Source: an uncultured Paracoccaceae bacterium (GTDB lineage Bacteria > Pseudomonadota > Alphaproteobacteria > Rhodobacterales > Rhodobacteraceae). From it: a stretch of 64,000 nt of DNA. Location of the stretch: assembly GCA_947495795.1 (NCBI GenBank), contig CANMAI010000005.1, forward strand, positions 232,176-296,175, in the 5' to 3' direction. Under the pieces are notes generated by a model. It had not been told where the DNA came from and did no database searches. It saw only the letters and a list, made by a program, of their open reading frames with translations. Position numbers and translations under genes: made by a program. Shown here in pieces: positions 1 through 7,490 of this stretch (position 1 is its first letter; every line of letters begins with the position of its first letter).

Positions 1-2
1 GC

Positions 3-257
3 GTGCATGTGGGCGGTGCTGGCAGCTACCTCGCCCTTTTCAGTTATGGCAATGCAAAGGCGGGCGGGGAGAGCAGCTATGAGCATATTGGCGGGCTCAA
101 TCATATCGGCGTGGTGGTTCCGGATCTTGATGCGGTGGAAGCCAAGGTGGTGGCGGCGGGATATACGCCCACCTCGCACGCGGATTATGAACCGGGGCGA
201 CGTTTTTACTTTCATGAGGAAAACGGGCTTGAGATTGAGGTTGTGAGTTACAACTGA
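3..257 (+). CDS. VOC (glyoxalase/dioxygenase-fold) protein, C-terminal part
   Basis: The reading frame is open from the left edge of the window, so only the last 84 residues are seen and the true start lies outside. The segment GLNHIGVVVPDLDAVEAKV is the typical start of a beta-alpha-beta-beta-beta module of the vicinal oxygen chelate superfamily: a His after a hydrophobic strand, then a helix. The module closes with FYFHEENGLEIEVVSY, whose Glu is the usual metal ligand. The substrate cannot be told. Members include glyoxalase I, fosfomycin resistance enzymes and extradiol dioxygenases. The gene stops 49 bases before the next gene on the same strand. Confidence 0.75.
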   Translation: MHVGGAGSYLALFSYGNAKAGGESSYEHIGGLNHIGVVVPDLDAVEAKVVAAGYTPTSHADYEPGRRFYFHEENGLEIEVVSYN

Positions 258-306
258 GGCGTTTTGTTGCGTTTGCAGCGGGGTATTCGGGGCGTAGGGC
301 TGGAGT

Positions 307-765
307 ATGAAGCTTCGCTCTGCGCCCTTTTCCTATCGGGATGACCCTGCTGTGCCTGCATTTGATGACGCGGGTGTGCTGGCCGTGATGGACGCGGAGT
401 GCGGGCTGTGTGCCAGGGGTGTGCGGTGGATTGCGCATCACGATGGGCGGGCCGAGTTCGGGATTATGCCGCTGCAATCGACGCTCGGGGCCGAGTTGAT
501 CCGGCATTACGGGATGGATCCGGAGGATCCGCTTTCGTGGCTCTATCTGGAGGAGGGGCGGGGGTATACCTCGCTGGATGCGGTGATCCGCGTGGGCTGG
601 CGGCTGGGCGGTATATGGCGCGGGCTGGTGATGCTGCGGGTGCTGCCCCGGCCGGTGCAGGACCGGCTTTACGGGCTGGTGGCGCGGAACCGGTATCGGC
701 TGACGCGGCGAGCAAGTTTCTGCGAAATGCCAGATGCCGAGATCCGGCGGAGGTTGATCAGGTGA
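307..765 (+). CDS. DCC-family (DUF393) thiol-disulfide oxidoreductase-like protein
   Basis: A 152-residue protein with the DUF393 signature: MDAECGLCARGVRWI has the family's D-x-x-C-x-x-C element near residues 29-36, followed by a region typical of the family (GIMPLQS, SLDAVIRVGWRLGGIW, PRPVQDRLYGLVARNRYRL). The two cysteines give the family its thioredoxin-like redox prediction, but in vivo partners are not established. The ATG at 307 is the only good start. The stop codon overlaps the GTG start of the next gene (GTGA at 762-765), so the two are probably translationally coupled. Confidence 0.85.
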   Translation: MKLRSAPFSYRDDPAVPAFDDAGVLAVMDAECGLCARGVRWIAHHDGRAEFGIMPLQSTLGAELIRHYGMDPEDPLSWLYLEEGRGYTSLDAVIRVGWRLGGIWRGLVMLRVLPRPVQDRLYGLVARNRYRLTRRASFCEMPDAEIRRRLIR

Positions 766-2408
766 AGGTGTTGATCCTTGGCGGTTACGGCGTTTTTGGC
801 GGGCGGCTGGCGGAGCTTTTGGCGGACCTCGACATTGCGTTGCTGATAGCAGGGCGCAGCCTTGCGAAGGTGGAGGCGTTTTGCCGGGGCTATGAGGGTA
901 TAGCGCGGGTGATGCCGGTGGCGCTGGACCGTGCTGACATCGCGGCAGGGTTGGCGGAGTGGGCGCCGGATCTGGTGGTGGATGCTTCGGGGCCGTTTCA
1001 GGTGTATGGCAGAACGCCCTATGCGGTGGTGGAGGCCTGCATCGCGGCTGGTGTGCCTTATATGGATTTAGCGGATGCGGCGGATTTCGTGTTCGGGATT
1101 GCGCGGTTTGATGACGCTGCGCGGGCGGCGGGTGTGTTTGTGCTGTCCGGGGTCAGCAGCTTTCCTGTGCTGACGGCGGCTGTGCTGCGGGAGATGGCGC
1201 GGGATATGGAGATCACCTCAGTAACCGGCGGGATAGCCCCCTCGCCCCATGCCGGGATCGGGCTGAATGTGATGCGGGCTGTGGTGAGCTATGCGGGCGG
1301 GCCGGTACGGCTTTTGCGGGGCGGCGAGATCGTAGAGGCGGTGGGGCTGGCCGAGAGCCTGCGCTACACGATTGCCGTTCCGGGGCGGGTGCCCCTGCGC
1401 AACACCCGGTTCTCGTTGGTGGATGTGCCGGATCTGCAGGTGCTGCCGGGGGAGCATGATGGGCTGCTGGACATCTGGATGGGGGCCGGGCCGGTGCCGG
1501 AGGTGCTGCACCGCGCGCTGAATGTGCTGGCCAAGGCGCGGGCGGCGCTGCGCTTGCCGAACCTTTCGCCGCTGGCGCCGTTTTTCTACCGGGTGCTGAA
1601 CCTGATGAAGTTCGGCGAACACCGGGGCGGCATGTTTGTGGAGGCGAAGGGGCCTTCGGGGGTGCGGTCCTGGCATTTGCTGGCGGAGGGGGATGACGGG
1701 CCGTATATCCCCTCAATGGCGGTGGAGGCGATCCTGCGGAAGGTGCATGCGGGCGCGCGGCCTGAGGATGGCGCGCGGGCGGCGGTGCGGGTGCTGGATC
1801 TTGCGGACTATGACGCGCTTTTCGCGCGCCGTTCGATTTACACGGGCTTTCGGAGCGAGGTTGAAGGGCCGCTTTATGCGCAGGTGCTGGGGGACGCTTT
1901 TGAAGGGCTGCCCGCGCGGGTGCGGGCGTTGCATACGCTGGAGGGTGTTCAGGTTTGGAAGGGTAAAGCAGAGGTGAAGCGGGGGCGGAACCCCATGGCC
2001 CGGTTGATTGGCTGGGTGATGGGGTTGCCAGCTGCTGCGGATGATGTGGCGGTGGAGGTGACGCTGACGCCGGGGGCGGATGGCGAGCGCTGGCAGCGGA
2101 ATTTTGGCGGGCAGACGTTCGAGAGCTTTCAGAGCCTTGGGGTGGGGCGGAATGCGCATCTATTGATGGAGCGTTTCGGCGTGGTGACGGTGGCGCTGGC
2201 CGTGGTGGTGAAGGGCGAGAGGCTCTATCTGGAGCCGCGCCGGTGGAGCGTGATGGGCATACCCCTGCCTACGGCGCTGCTGCCTTCGGGCGACAGTTTC
2301 GAGACGGAGGCGGATGGGCGCTTCCGGTTTGATGTGGTGATCGGTGCGCCTGTTGTTGGGCTGATTGCGGCGTATCGGGGGTGGCTGGAGCCATTGGACA
2401 CGCCTTGA
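762..2408 (+). CDS. Saccharopine dehydrogenase-like NAD(P)-binding protein with DUF4166 C-terminal domain
   Basis: Taken from the GTG at 762, which overlaps the previous stop, the product is 548 residues and begins VKVLILGGYGVFGGRLAELL. This is a Rossmann nucleotide-binding loop (GGYGVFG) at the very N-terminus, as in saccharopine dehydrogenase-like reductases. The longer upstream open frame reads across the DCC gene and is not credible. Residues ~1-330 match a saccharopine dehydrogenase NADP-binding layout (VVDASGPFQVYG, CIAAGVPYMDLADA). The last ~180 residues, from about FEGLPARVRALHTLEG to the end, look like DUF4166 (KAEVKRGRNPMARLIGWVMGLP, RWQRNFGGQTFES). The fusion is common in Proteobacteria; its substrate is unknown. 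Confidence 0.8.
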   Translation: MKVLILGGYGVFGGRLAELLADLDIALLIAGRSLAKVEAFCRGYEGIARVMPVALDRADIAAGLAEWAPDLVVDASGPFQVYGRTPYAVVEACIAAGVPYMDLADAADFVFGIARFDDAARAAGVFVLSGVSSFPVLTAAVLREMARDMEITSVTGGIAPSPHAGIGLNVMRAVVSYAGGPVRLLRGGEIVEAVGLAESLRYTIAVPGRVPLRNTRFSLVDVPDLQVLPGEHDGLLDIWMGAGPVPEVLHRALNVLAKARAALRLPNLSPLAPFFYRVLNLMKFGEHRGGMFVEAKGPSGVRSWHLLAEGDDGPYIPSMAVEAILRKVHAGARPEDGARAAVRVLDLADYDALFARRSIYTGFRSEVEGPLYAQVLGDAFEGLPARVRALHTLEGVQVWKGKAEVKRGRNPMARLIGWVMGLPAAADDVAVEVTLTPGADGERWQRNFGGQTFESFQSLGVGRNAHLLMERFGVVTVALAVVVKGERLYLEPRRWSVMGIPLPTALLPSGDSFETEADGRFRFDVVIGAPVVGLIAAYRGWLEPLDTP

Positions 2409-2557
2409 ATTCCGTCGTCCATCAAGGACCACGGAGGCACTGCACGGCGGCTTCGCCTTGATGTCGTGCGGGATTTTGACAACCGACGGCGCAAACGCCG
2501 ATTGGGGCTGAGACAGTTTTTTGGTATCCTCTCCCTATCGAGGTTTTGGGGGACACC

Positions 2558-3664
2558 ATGACATTTCACATGGATCGGCGGCGGGTGCTTCAGCTTTCTG
2601 GCGGGGTGCTTTGGGGGATGATGTTGGGGGCGCGAGCAGGGAGTGCGGCGGAGATGCGGTTTGCGGATGATATGGGGGAGAAGCTGGATCTCGGGATCCG
2701 CTCCGGCCTGTTGCAGGGTGTGCATGCCCTGCATGTTTCGCTGAAGGGTGAGAGGACGCTGGAGGCCTATTTTGCAGGGCGCGATGAAAACTGGGGGCGG
2801 CCTTTGGGTGAGGTGGCGTTCGATGGCGAGACGCTGCACGACCTCCGTTCCGTGACCAAAAGCATCACGAGCTTGCTTTACGGGATTGCGTTGGAGGCGG
2901 GGCAGGTGCCGCCGCCGGAGGCACCGCTTATGGAGGCGTTTCCGCAATATGCCGACCTCTCGGCTGATCCGCAGCGGGCGGGCTGGACGGTGGGGCATGT
3001 GCTGAACATGACAATGGGCACCGAATGGAACGAGGATCTGCCTTATACGGATCCGGCCAACAGCGAGATCCGGATGGAGGAGGCCGACGACCGGTATCGC
3101 TTCATTCTGGAACAGCCCATCGTGGCGGAGCCGGGAGCGGTGTGGAACTACAATGGCGGATGCTCTGCGCTGATCGGATATCTGATCGAGACGGGCACGG
3201 GCCAGACGCTGGAAGCTTACGGGCGCGAGGTGCTGTTCGGGCCGCTTGGCATTGAGGATGTGGAGTGGAATGCGGGGGCGGATGGCGTGCTTTCAGCGGC
3301 CTCCGGCCTGCGGCTACGGTTGCCCGATCTTGCGCGCATTGGCCAGATGTTGCTGGCGGGTGGCGCGTGGCAGGGCAGGCAGGTTGTGCCGGTGCGCTGG
3401 ATCGAGACCTTTGCCAAGCCAGAGGTGTGGGCCGGGTTCTTCGAGTACAGCCACCAGTGGTATATCTCCGAGCAATATGTGCCGGCGGCGGGGGGCATGC
3501 GGCGCGCGATTTCCGCGATGGGCAATGGCGGGCAGCGGCTGATCATCATGCCGGACTTGGAATTGGTGATGGCGATGTTTGCAGGGCATTACAACCGCCC
3601 GGATCAGTGGATCAACCCGACGCTGGTGCTGCAGCGGATCGTTTTGGAGAATTTGCGGGCCTGA
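2558..3664 (+). CDS. Tat-exported serine hydrolase (class C beta-lactamase / DD-peptidase fold)
   Basis: The 368-residue product starts at the ATG at 2558; a TTG twelve bases upstream is less likely. The N-terminus MTFHMDRRRVLQLSGGVLWGMMLGARAGSA has a twin-arginine-like start followed by a hydrophobic stretch and a cleavage-like AGSA, so periplasmic export is likely. The catalytic S-x-x-K motif is seen in LRSVTKSITSLLYG, and a Tyr-containing second motif in VWNYNGGCSALIGYL, as in penicillin-binding-protein-like esterases. NGGQRLIIMPDLELV gives the third-motif region. The family includes beta-lactamases, esterases and D-aminopeptidases; this one looks like the esterase/6-aminohexanoate-hydrolase branch, but the substrate is not readable. 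Confidence 0.85.
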   Translation: MTFHMDRRRVLQLSGGVLWGMMLGARAGSAAEMRFADDMGEKLDLGIRSGLLQGVHALHVSLKGERTLEAYFAGRDENWGRPLGEVAFDGETLHDLRSVTKSITSLLYGIALEAGQVPPPEAPLMEAFPQYADLSADPQRAGWTVGHVLNMTMGTEWNEDLPYTDPANSEIRMEEADDRYRFILEQPIVAEPGAVWNYNGGCSALIGYLIETGTGQTLEAYGREVLFGPLGIEDVEWNAGADGVLSAASGLRLRLPDLARIGQMLLAGGAWQGRQVVPVRWIETFAKPEVWAGFFEYSHQWYISEQYVPAAGGMRRAISAMGNGGQRLIIMPDLELVMAMFAGHYNRPDQWINPTLVLQRIVLENLRA

Positions 3665-3704
3665 TTTGGGTTGCGCGCAGGCGCGGGTTTGCGCATTCTG
3701 GCCG

Positions 3705-3843
3705 CGTTCTCAGGGCGGGGTGCAATTCCCCACCGGCGGTATGCGGCGTGTGCTGCGAGCCCGCGAGCGCCTTCCTTCGGGAAGGGTCAGCAGATCTGGT
3801 GAGAGGCCAGAGCCGACGGTGACAGTCCGGATGAGAGAGAACG
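3705..3843 (+). promoter_or_regulatory. FMN riboswitch (RFN element)
   Basis: The conserved RFN core is present in order: TCAGGGCGGGGTGCAATTCC, CACCGGCGGTAT, GAGCCCGCGAGCGCC, a GTCAGCAGATCTGGTGAGA stretch, CAGAGCCGACGGTGACAG and CCGGATGAGAGAGAACG. The P1 closing stem pairs CGTTCTC (3705-3711) with GAGAACG (3837-3843). It lies 77 bases upstream of ribH on the same strand. In the linker, UUCCC of the CTTCCCC run near 3852-3858 could pair with GGGAG of the ribosome binding site, so FMN control of translation initiation is the most likely mechanism; that pairing is an inference. Confidence 0.95.
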
Positions 3844-3919
3844 TTTGGGCGGCTTCCCCTGGGGAGCTGTGCATTCGTGATCGCCTTGGGTGACGTGTCT
3901 GTTGCGAAGGGAGATCACT

Positions 3920-4354
3920 ATGACACACACCCGATATGCGTTTGTGAAGGCCAATTGGCACAGCGGAATTGTGGACCGTGCGCTGGATGGATTTTGCGAG
4001 CTTGTTCCATCCGAAGTGGTGGATGTCTTCGACGTGCCGGGCGCGTTCGAAATGCCGCTGGTGGCGCGGGATCTGGCGCTTTCCGGGCGCTACGCTGCTG
4101 TTGTGGCGGCGGCCTTCGTGGTGGATGGCGGGATTTACCGGCACGAATTTGTGGCGCAGGCCGTGGTGGACGGGCTGATGCGGGTTGGGCTGGATACGGG
4201 CGTGCCGGTGCTGTCCGTCTCCCTCACGCCGCACCAGTATCAGGAGACGGCGCATCACGATGCGATCTACAGCGCGCATTTCATCGAGAAAGGGCGGGAG
4301 GCTGCGCAGGCGGCCCTTATGATCGGCAGGACACGGGCGATGCTGGCGGCGTAG
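3920..4354 (+). CDS. ribH: 6,7-dimethyl-8-ribityllumazine synthase, type II (RibH2-like)
   Basis: The 144-residue protein condenses 5-amino-6-ribitylamino-uracil with dihydroxybutanone phosphate in riboflavin synthesis. Family features are FVKANWHSGIVDRA at the N-terminus, DVFDVPGAFEMPLVARDL (substrate loop) and DGGIYRHEFVAQAVVDGLM, where the His replaces the type I catalytic His region. The VDGGIYRHEFVA form and the standalone gene fit the type II enzymes of Brucella and Rhizobiales (RibH2). The ATG at 3920 is preceded by AAGGGAG at a good distance; the upstream GTG/ATG starts have no such site. The FMN riboswitch just upstream independently supports the assignment. The C-terminal EKGREAAQAALMIGRTRAML is also typical. 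Confidence 0.92.
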   Translation: MTHTRYAFVKANWHSGIVDRALDGFCELVPSEVVDVFDVPGAFEMPLVARDLALSGRYAAVVAAAFVVDGGIYRHEFVAQAVVDGLMRVGLDTGVPVLSVSLTPHQYQETAHHDAIYSAHFIEKGREAAQAALMIGRTRAMLAA

Positions 4355-4453
4355 TTGCGTTTGCCTTGCGTGAGATCCGGGGCGTTTGCCGCAGGATCTG
4401 GGCGCGATTTGGCATGGCGGAATGGGCTTGATTTGTATCGCTGAAGAAATGCC

Positions 4454-4490
4454 TTGACCCTCACGTGGCGTGAGGGTGCAGAACGGTGCG
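4454..4490 (+). promoter_or_regulatory. MerR-type promoter with perfect operator dyad
   Basis: TTGACC (4454-4459) and CAGAAC (4479-4484) are separated by 19 bases, the lengthened spacer typical of MerR-family promoters. Between them lies a perfect inverted repeat, CCCTCACG (4458-4465) - TGG - CGTGAGGG (4469-4476). The predicted transcription start falls at or next to the ATG at 4491, so the message may be leaderless. The site is most likely the autoregulated promoter of the downstream MerR gene. Confidence 0.85.
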
Positions 4491-5267
4491 ATGAAAACAG
4501 AGATGGAGGAATACACCGTTGGGCAATTGGCCCGGCTTTCCGGCGTGTCAGTGCGGACGCTGCATCATTACGACGATATCGGGCTTCTGAAGCCCGCCTT
4601 CACGGGTGAGAACGGGTATCGGCGGTATGGGCGGAAGGAGGCGCTGCGGCTGCAGGAAATCCTGTTTTACCGCGCCGTCGGGATGCCGCTTGCCGAGGTG
4701 GCAACCCTGCTGGACGGGCCGCCCGATGGGCTGAAACGGTTGGAGCGTCACCGCGCACGATTGCGGGCCGATGCTGCCCGCATAGGTGCCATGCTGGATA
4801 CGCTGGACGCCACGATCGCGCATCTTGAAGGAGCAAGAGAGATGACTGTAGCTGAACTTTATAAACCCTTCCTGGAGGAGACGCAGCAGCGCTATGAGGC
4901 CTGGCTGCGTGAGCGGTATGGCGCGGATATGACGGGCCGGATCGCCGATGCGAAGGCTGCGATTGGCGAAATACCGGGCGGCATGGACGGCGCCATGGCC
5001 GATTTGCGCCGGATCGAGGCGGCTCTGGTTGCGGCTTTCGAGGCTGGCACCGATGCAGAGGACGCCGCACTGCACGATGCGCTTGAACGCCACAGGAACT
5101 GGATTGCAGGGATGTGGGGGCGCGGCTGCGCTGCGGAAGCCTATGCGGGCTTGGCGGATCTCTACGCGGCACATCCCGATTTTGTAGCGCGGTATGAGGC
5201 GCTGAGCCCGCACTTCTCCGGCTGGTTGCCCGCTGCGATGAGGGCCCATGCTGGGCGGCTTGGGTGA
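4491..5267 (+). CDS. MerR-family transcriptional regulator with TipAS ligand-binding domain
   Basis: The product is 258 residues from the ATG at 4491. A GTG at 4470 would put the start inside the operator and is rejected. Residues ~5-75 are the MerR winged helix: YTVGQLARLSGVSVRTLHHYDDIGLLKPAF, then GYRRYGRKEALRLQEILFYR. A dimerising coiled coil follows (RLERHRARLRADAARIGAMLDTLDATI), and the last ~135 residues form a TipAS-like alpha-helical domain (WLRERYGADM, YAAHPDFVARYEALSPHFSGWLPAAM). TipA/Mta-type proteins bind hydrophobic drugs and turn on their own promoter by twisting the long spacer. No efflux gene is adjacent, so the regulon may be only this gene or lie elsewhere. Confidence 0.9.
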   Translation: MKTEMEEYTVGQLARLSGVSVRTLHHYDDIGLLKPAFTGENGYRRYGRKEALRLQEILFYRAVGMPLAEVATLLDGPPDGLKRLERHRARLRADAARIGAMLDTLDATIAHLEGAREMTVAELYKPFLEETQQRYEAWLRERYGADMTGRIADAKAAIGEIPGGMDGAMADLRRIEAALVAAFEAGTDAEDAALHDALERHRNWIAGMWGRGCAAEAYAGLADLYAAHPDFVARYEALSPHFSGWLPAAMRAHAGRLG

Positions 5268-5960
5268 CGAGAGCGGCTGGTGCAGCCTTCTCGGCGGAGC
5301 GTGCGCTTTCAGCTCGATGTGAGGGCTTTCCGAGAGCTACGCGGACGGTCAGCCAGACACGTGCGGCCCTAACGTCAGCCGATTTCAGGACGCGACATCC
5401 AGTATCGATGAGAGATCATTCTGTCTGGCACCATCGAAAATGATCGAGGTTTCGATGCGGTGAATCGCTCCGCGCACTGACACGCGGAACCGACATGGCG
5501 ATCTACATTGAGGACATGTTTGCAACGGGCCATGATGCAGCGAACAGGGCGGCCGTCAAAAAATACCAGACCGACGAACTGAGTTTTGTGGGGTTGGCTC
5601 TTCGCGGTGACAGGAAGGTTGTGGACCAGATAACCAAGGGCGCAAAAATGCATCCTTGATCGCCAATTACTCATTTCTGATCAAACTTGCAGGCATGCGC
5701 GGCGCTCGGGCGAATATACGCGTTGAATTCATTTCCAGATATTGGCTATACGCACCCGGATCCATTTGGGTCAGCTTATTTTGGTGAGAGCCGGGGCTAC
5801 CCGCCGTTGTAAATGTACTGGGACGTCTGGTGCGAGGGATTTGGCATGGCTCGTGACGGGGGCTGTTTGCTGATGGGTTCAGACTTTCGACCTGAGATGG
5901 TTGCGCAGCCTCTGCCTTGAGGGTGCGCAATCTCTTTGGATAGTGCCGGAAACAGAGGCG
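5268..5960. other. 693-base stretch with little coding evidence
   Basis: Between the MerR gene and the Ala/Glu/Lys-rich gene the sequence has lower GC and no convincing gene. One short + strand frame (listed separately) is possible. A following open stretch from about 5650 to 5790 (reading IANYSFLIKLAGMRGARAN and on) lacks a start codon and may be a gene remnant. No tRNA, repeat or clear promoter was seen. Confidence 0.5.
5495..5659 (+). CDS. possible small protein of 54 residues, unknown
   Basis: An ATG frame reading MAIYIEDMFATGHDAANRAA, then VKKYQTDELSFVGLALRGDR, ending in KVVDQITKGAKMHP. The composition (mixed charged and hydrophobic residues, no Arg/Pro/Ser excess) looks more protein-like than the opposite-strand frames here. 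There is no strong ribosome binding site (the bases before it read GGAACCGAC). It may equally be the tail of a decayed gene. I do not recognise a family. Confidence 0.25.
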   Translation: MAIYIEDMFATGHDAANRAAVKKYQTDELSFVGLALRGDRKVVDQITKGAKMHP

Positions 5961-6542
5961 TCAGGTGGCTGTATCCAGTTGTTCGGGCGCGGGATCGGTG
6001 TTGCCGTTGACGATCTCGACATCGCGGGCGAATTCCGTTTGCTCAGGGGCTTTCGCCTTTGCTGCCGTCTCGGGCTCCTTGTTCTCGGCCACAGCCGGGA
6101 TCTTTGTGTCCTCCGCCTTTTCCACGCCTTTCGCCTCGGCTGTTTCATCTGCCTGACGTGCGGTTTCCGTGCGTGATGTCTCTGCCTTCTCGGCGACGCG
6201 GGCTTCCTGCTGGCCGGAGGTTTCCGCCTTGCTGTCGGCTTTCGCTTCTGCGGCCTTTGCGGCCGCCACCTCGCCCGATTGCTTGGCTTCATCGGCCTTG
6301 GCCTGAAGTGCGGCTTCTTTGGCGGCATCGGCGCGGGCCGTGGCCTCGCGGGTTTTCTCCTCAGCTTCGGAGAGATCGCGCACCATTTTCTGCACGGCCG
6401 TGGGCGGCACGGATTTCGCCTCCTGCGCTGCCTTGTCGGGTGGCATCTGCGTCTTTTCGCCCTTGGCTTCGCTGCGCGCGAGGCTGGTTGTGATGGCCCC
6501 GGACGGCGCCGGAGCGGGATCAACACTTACGGATGATATCAT
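5961..6542 (-). CDS. Ala/Glu/Lys-rich low-complexity protein, unknown function
   Basis: A 193-residue protein starting with ATG at 6542 behind an AAAGGGAA site. From residue ~50 to ~185 it is a highly charged, Ala/Glu/Lys-rich sequence (SEAEEKTREATARADAAKEA, AKADEAKQSGEVAAAKAAEA) that predicts long helices or coiled coil. The N-terminus MISSVSVDPAPAPSGAITTS is disordered-like with no signal peptide. Similar frames occur as poorly conserved structural or phase-like proteins in alphaproteobacteria, but no specific function can be given. The composition would also fit a TonB-like spacer, except that no membrane segment or TonB C-terminal domain is seen. Confidence 0.6.
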   Translation of the reverse strand: MISSVSVDPAPAPSGAITTSLARSEAKGEKTQMPPDKAAQEAKSVPPTAVQKMVRDLSEAEEKTREATARADAAKEAALQAKADEAKQSGEVAAAKAAEAKADSKAETSGQQEARVAEKAETSRTETARQADETAEAKGVEKAEDTKIPAVAENKEPETAAKAKAPEQTEFARDVEIVNGNTDPAPEQLDTAT

Positions 6543-6652
6543 GGGGTTCCCTTTCCACTCAAAGCGTCGCTTCTGCGCGCGGGTTAACTGCGTGGATTTT
6601 GCGGGGGGAGGATTACCAAAGCCTTACCGGCTGCCGGATTTTCGCATCAGGG

Positions 6653-7276
6653 TTAAAATCTGGTTACCTGGCCGGGGCGCAGCGCCTTGGTGAAGAGAGC
6701 GGAGAGGAAGCGGGCGGCATCGTGGAAATGGCCATCGCCTTCAGCCCGGAGGATGCCGCGGATCTGGGCATCGAAATCCGCATAGTGCTGCGTTGTGGCC
6801 CAGATGGAGAAGAGGAGGTGATGGGGATCGACCGTGGCGATCTGGCCGGAGCGCGACCAGTTGCGGATGATGTTCGCCTTCTCATCCACGAGCGTCTTGA
6901 GCGGGCCCTCGATGACATCCATCATGCGCGGTGCGCCCTGCACGATCTCGTTTGCGAAGAGGCGGCTTTCGCGCGGATAATCGCGCGACATCTCCAGCTT
7001 ACGCTGGATATAGGCGGTGATCTCCTTCATCGGATCACCCTCTGCGTTCAGCGCGCGGAGAGGATTGAGCCATGTATCGAGAAGCCTGTTGAGAAGCGCG
7101 CGGTGGATCGCATCCTTGTTGGGGTAATAGTAGAGGAGATTGGGCTTGGAGAGCTGTGCGGCCTCGGCAATCTGATCGAGCGTGGCCCCGCGAAACCCGT
7201 GGGTGGAGAAGACATCGAGCGCGGCCTCCAGGATGGCCTCGGTTTTCTCGGCCTGAATACGGGTTTGTGCTTTCAT
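6653..7276 (-). CDS. rutR: RutR-type TetR-family regulator of pyrimidine use
   Basis: The 207-residue product begins at the ATG at 7276 (MKAQTRIQAEKTEAILEAAL). Residues ~12-58 are the TetR helix-turn-helix (AALDVFSTHGFRGATLDQIA, LSKPNLLYYYPNKDAIHRAL). The C-terminal half has the YcdC/RutR-type features NPLRALNAEGDPMKEITAYI, MSRDYPRESRLFANEIVQGA and LLFSIWATTQHYADFDAQIR. E. coli RutR binds uracil and thymine and recognises TTGACCAnnTGGTCAA. A near-perfect box lies 44 bases upstream of this gene, and two more lie in front of pyrimidine-degradation genes in this window. This supports both the name and autoregulation. Confidence 0.9.
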   Translation of the reverse strand: MKAQTRIQAEKTEAILEAALDVFSTHGFRGATLDQIAEAAQLSKPNLLYYYPNKDAIHRALLNRLLDTWLNPLRALNAEGDPMKEITAYIQRKLEMSRDYPRESRLFANEIVQGAPRMMDVIEGPLKTLVDEKANIIRNWSRSGQIATVDPHHLLFSIWATTQHYADFDAQIRGILRAEGDGHFHDAARFLSALFTKALRPGQVTRF

Positions 7277-7319
7277 ATTCGGAGCTTTGCGGATTGGCCG
7301 GTTGCACGCAAGCCAAGAT

Positions 7320-7335
7320 TTGACCGGATGGTCAA
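7320..7335. promoter_or_regulatory. RutR box upstream of rutR
   Basis: TTGACC-GGAT-GGTCAA, a perfect inverted repeat with 6-base arms and a 4-base spacer, matching the known RutR consensus TTGACC-nnnn-GGTCAA. It lies just upstream of the rutR start on the opposite strand, as expected for autoregulation. Confidence 0.85.
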
Positions 7336-7490
7336 AGCTTTGTGGCAGCGGATGCCGGGTTGGGCGCCTGTGCTCCAGTGGCTGTGGTGTGTTGAGCAGA
7401 TTTTCGGATGTATACGCCGGTAGTGGGCTGGCGGTTCGCGACTGGTTCGGAGGAGGAACAGAGGCCTCTCTTCCTCCTCGACGGTGTTTC

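Noticed and set aside
399..761. Upstream extension of the saccharopine dehydrogenase-like gene
   Set aside because: It would read through the DCC gene in another frame; the Rossmann loop starts directly after the GTG at 762.
4470..4490. GTG start for the MerR gene
   Set aside because: It lies within the operator and upstream of the predicted transcription start.
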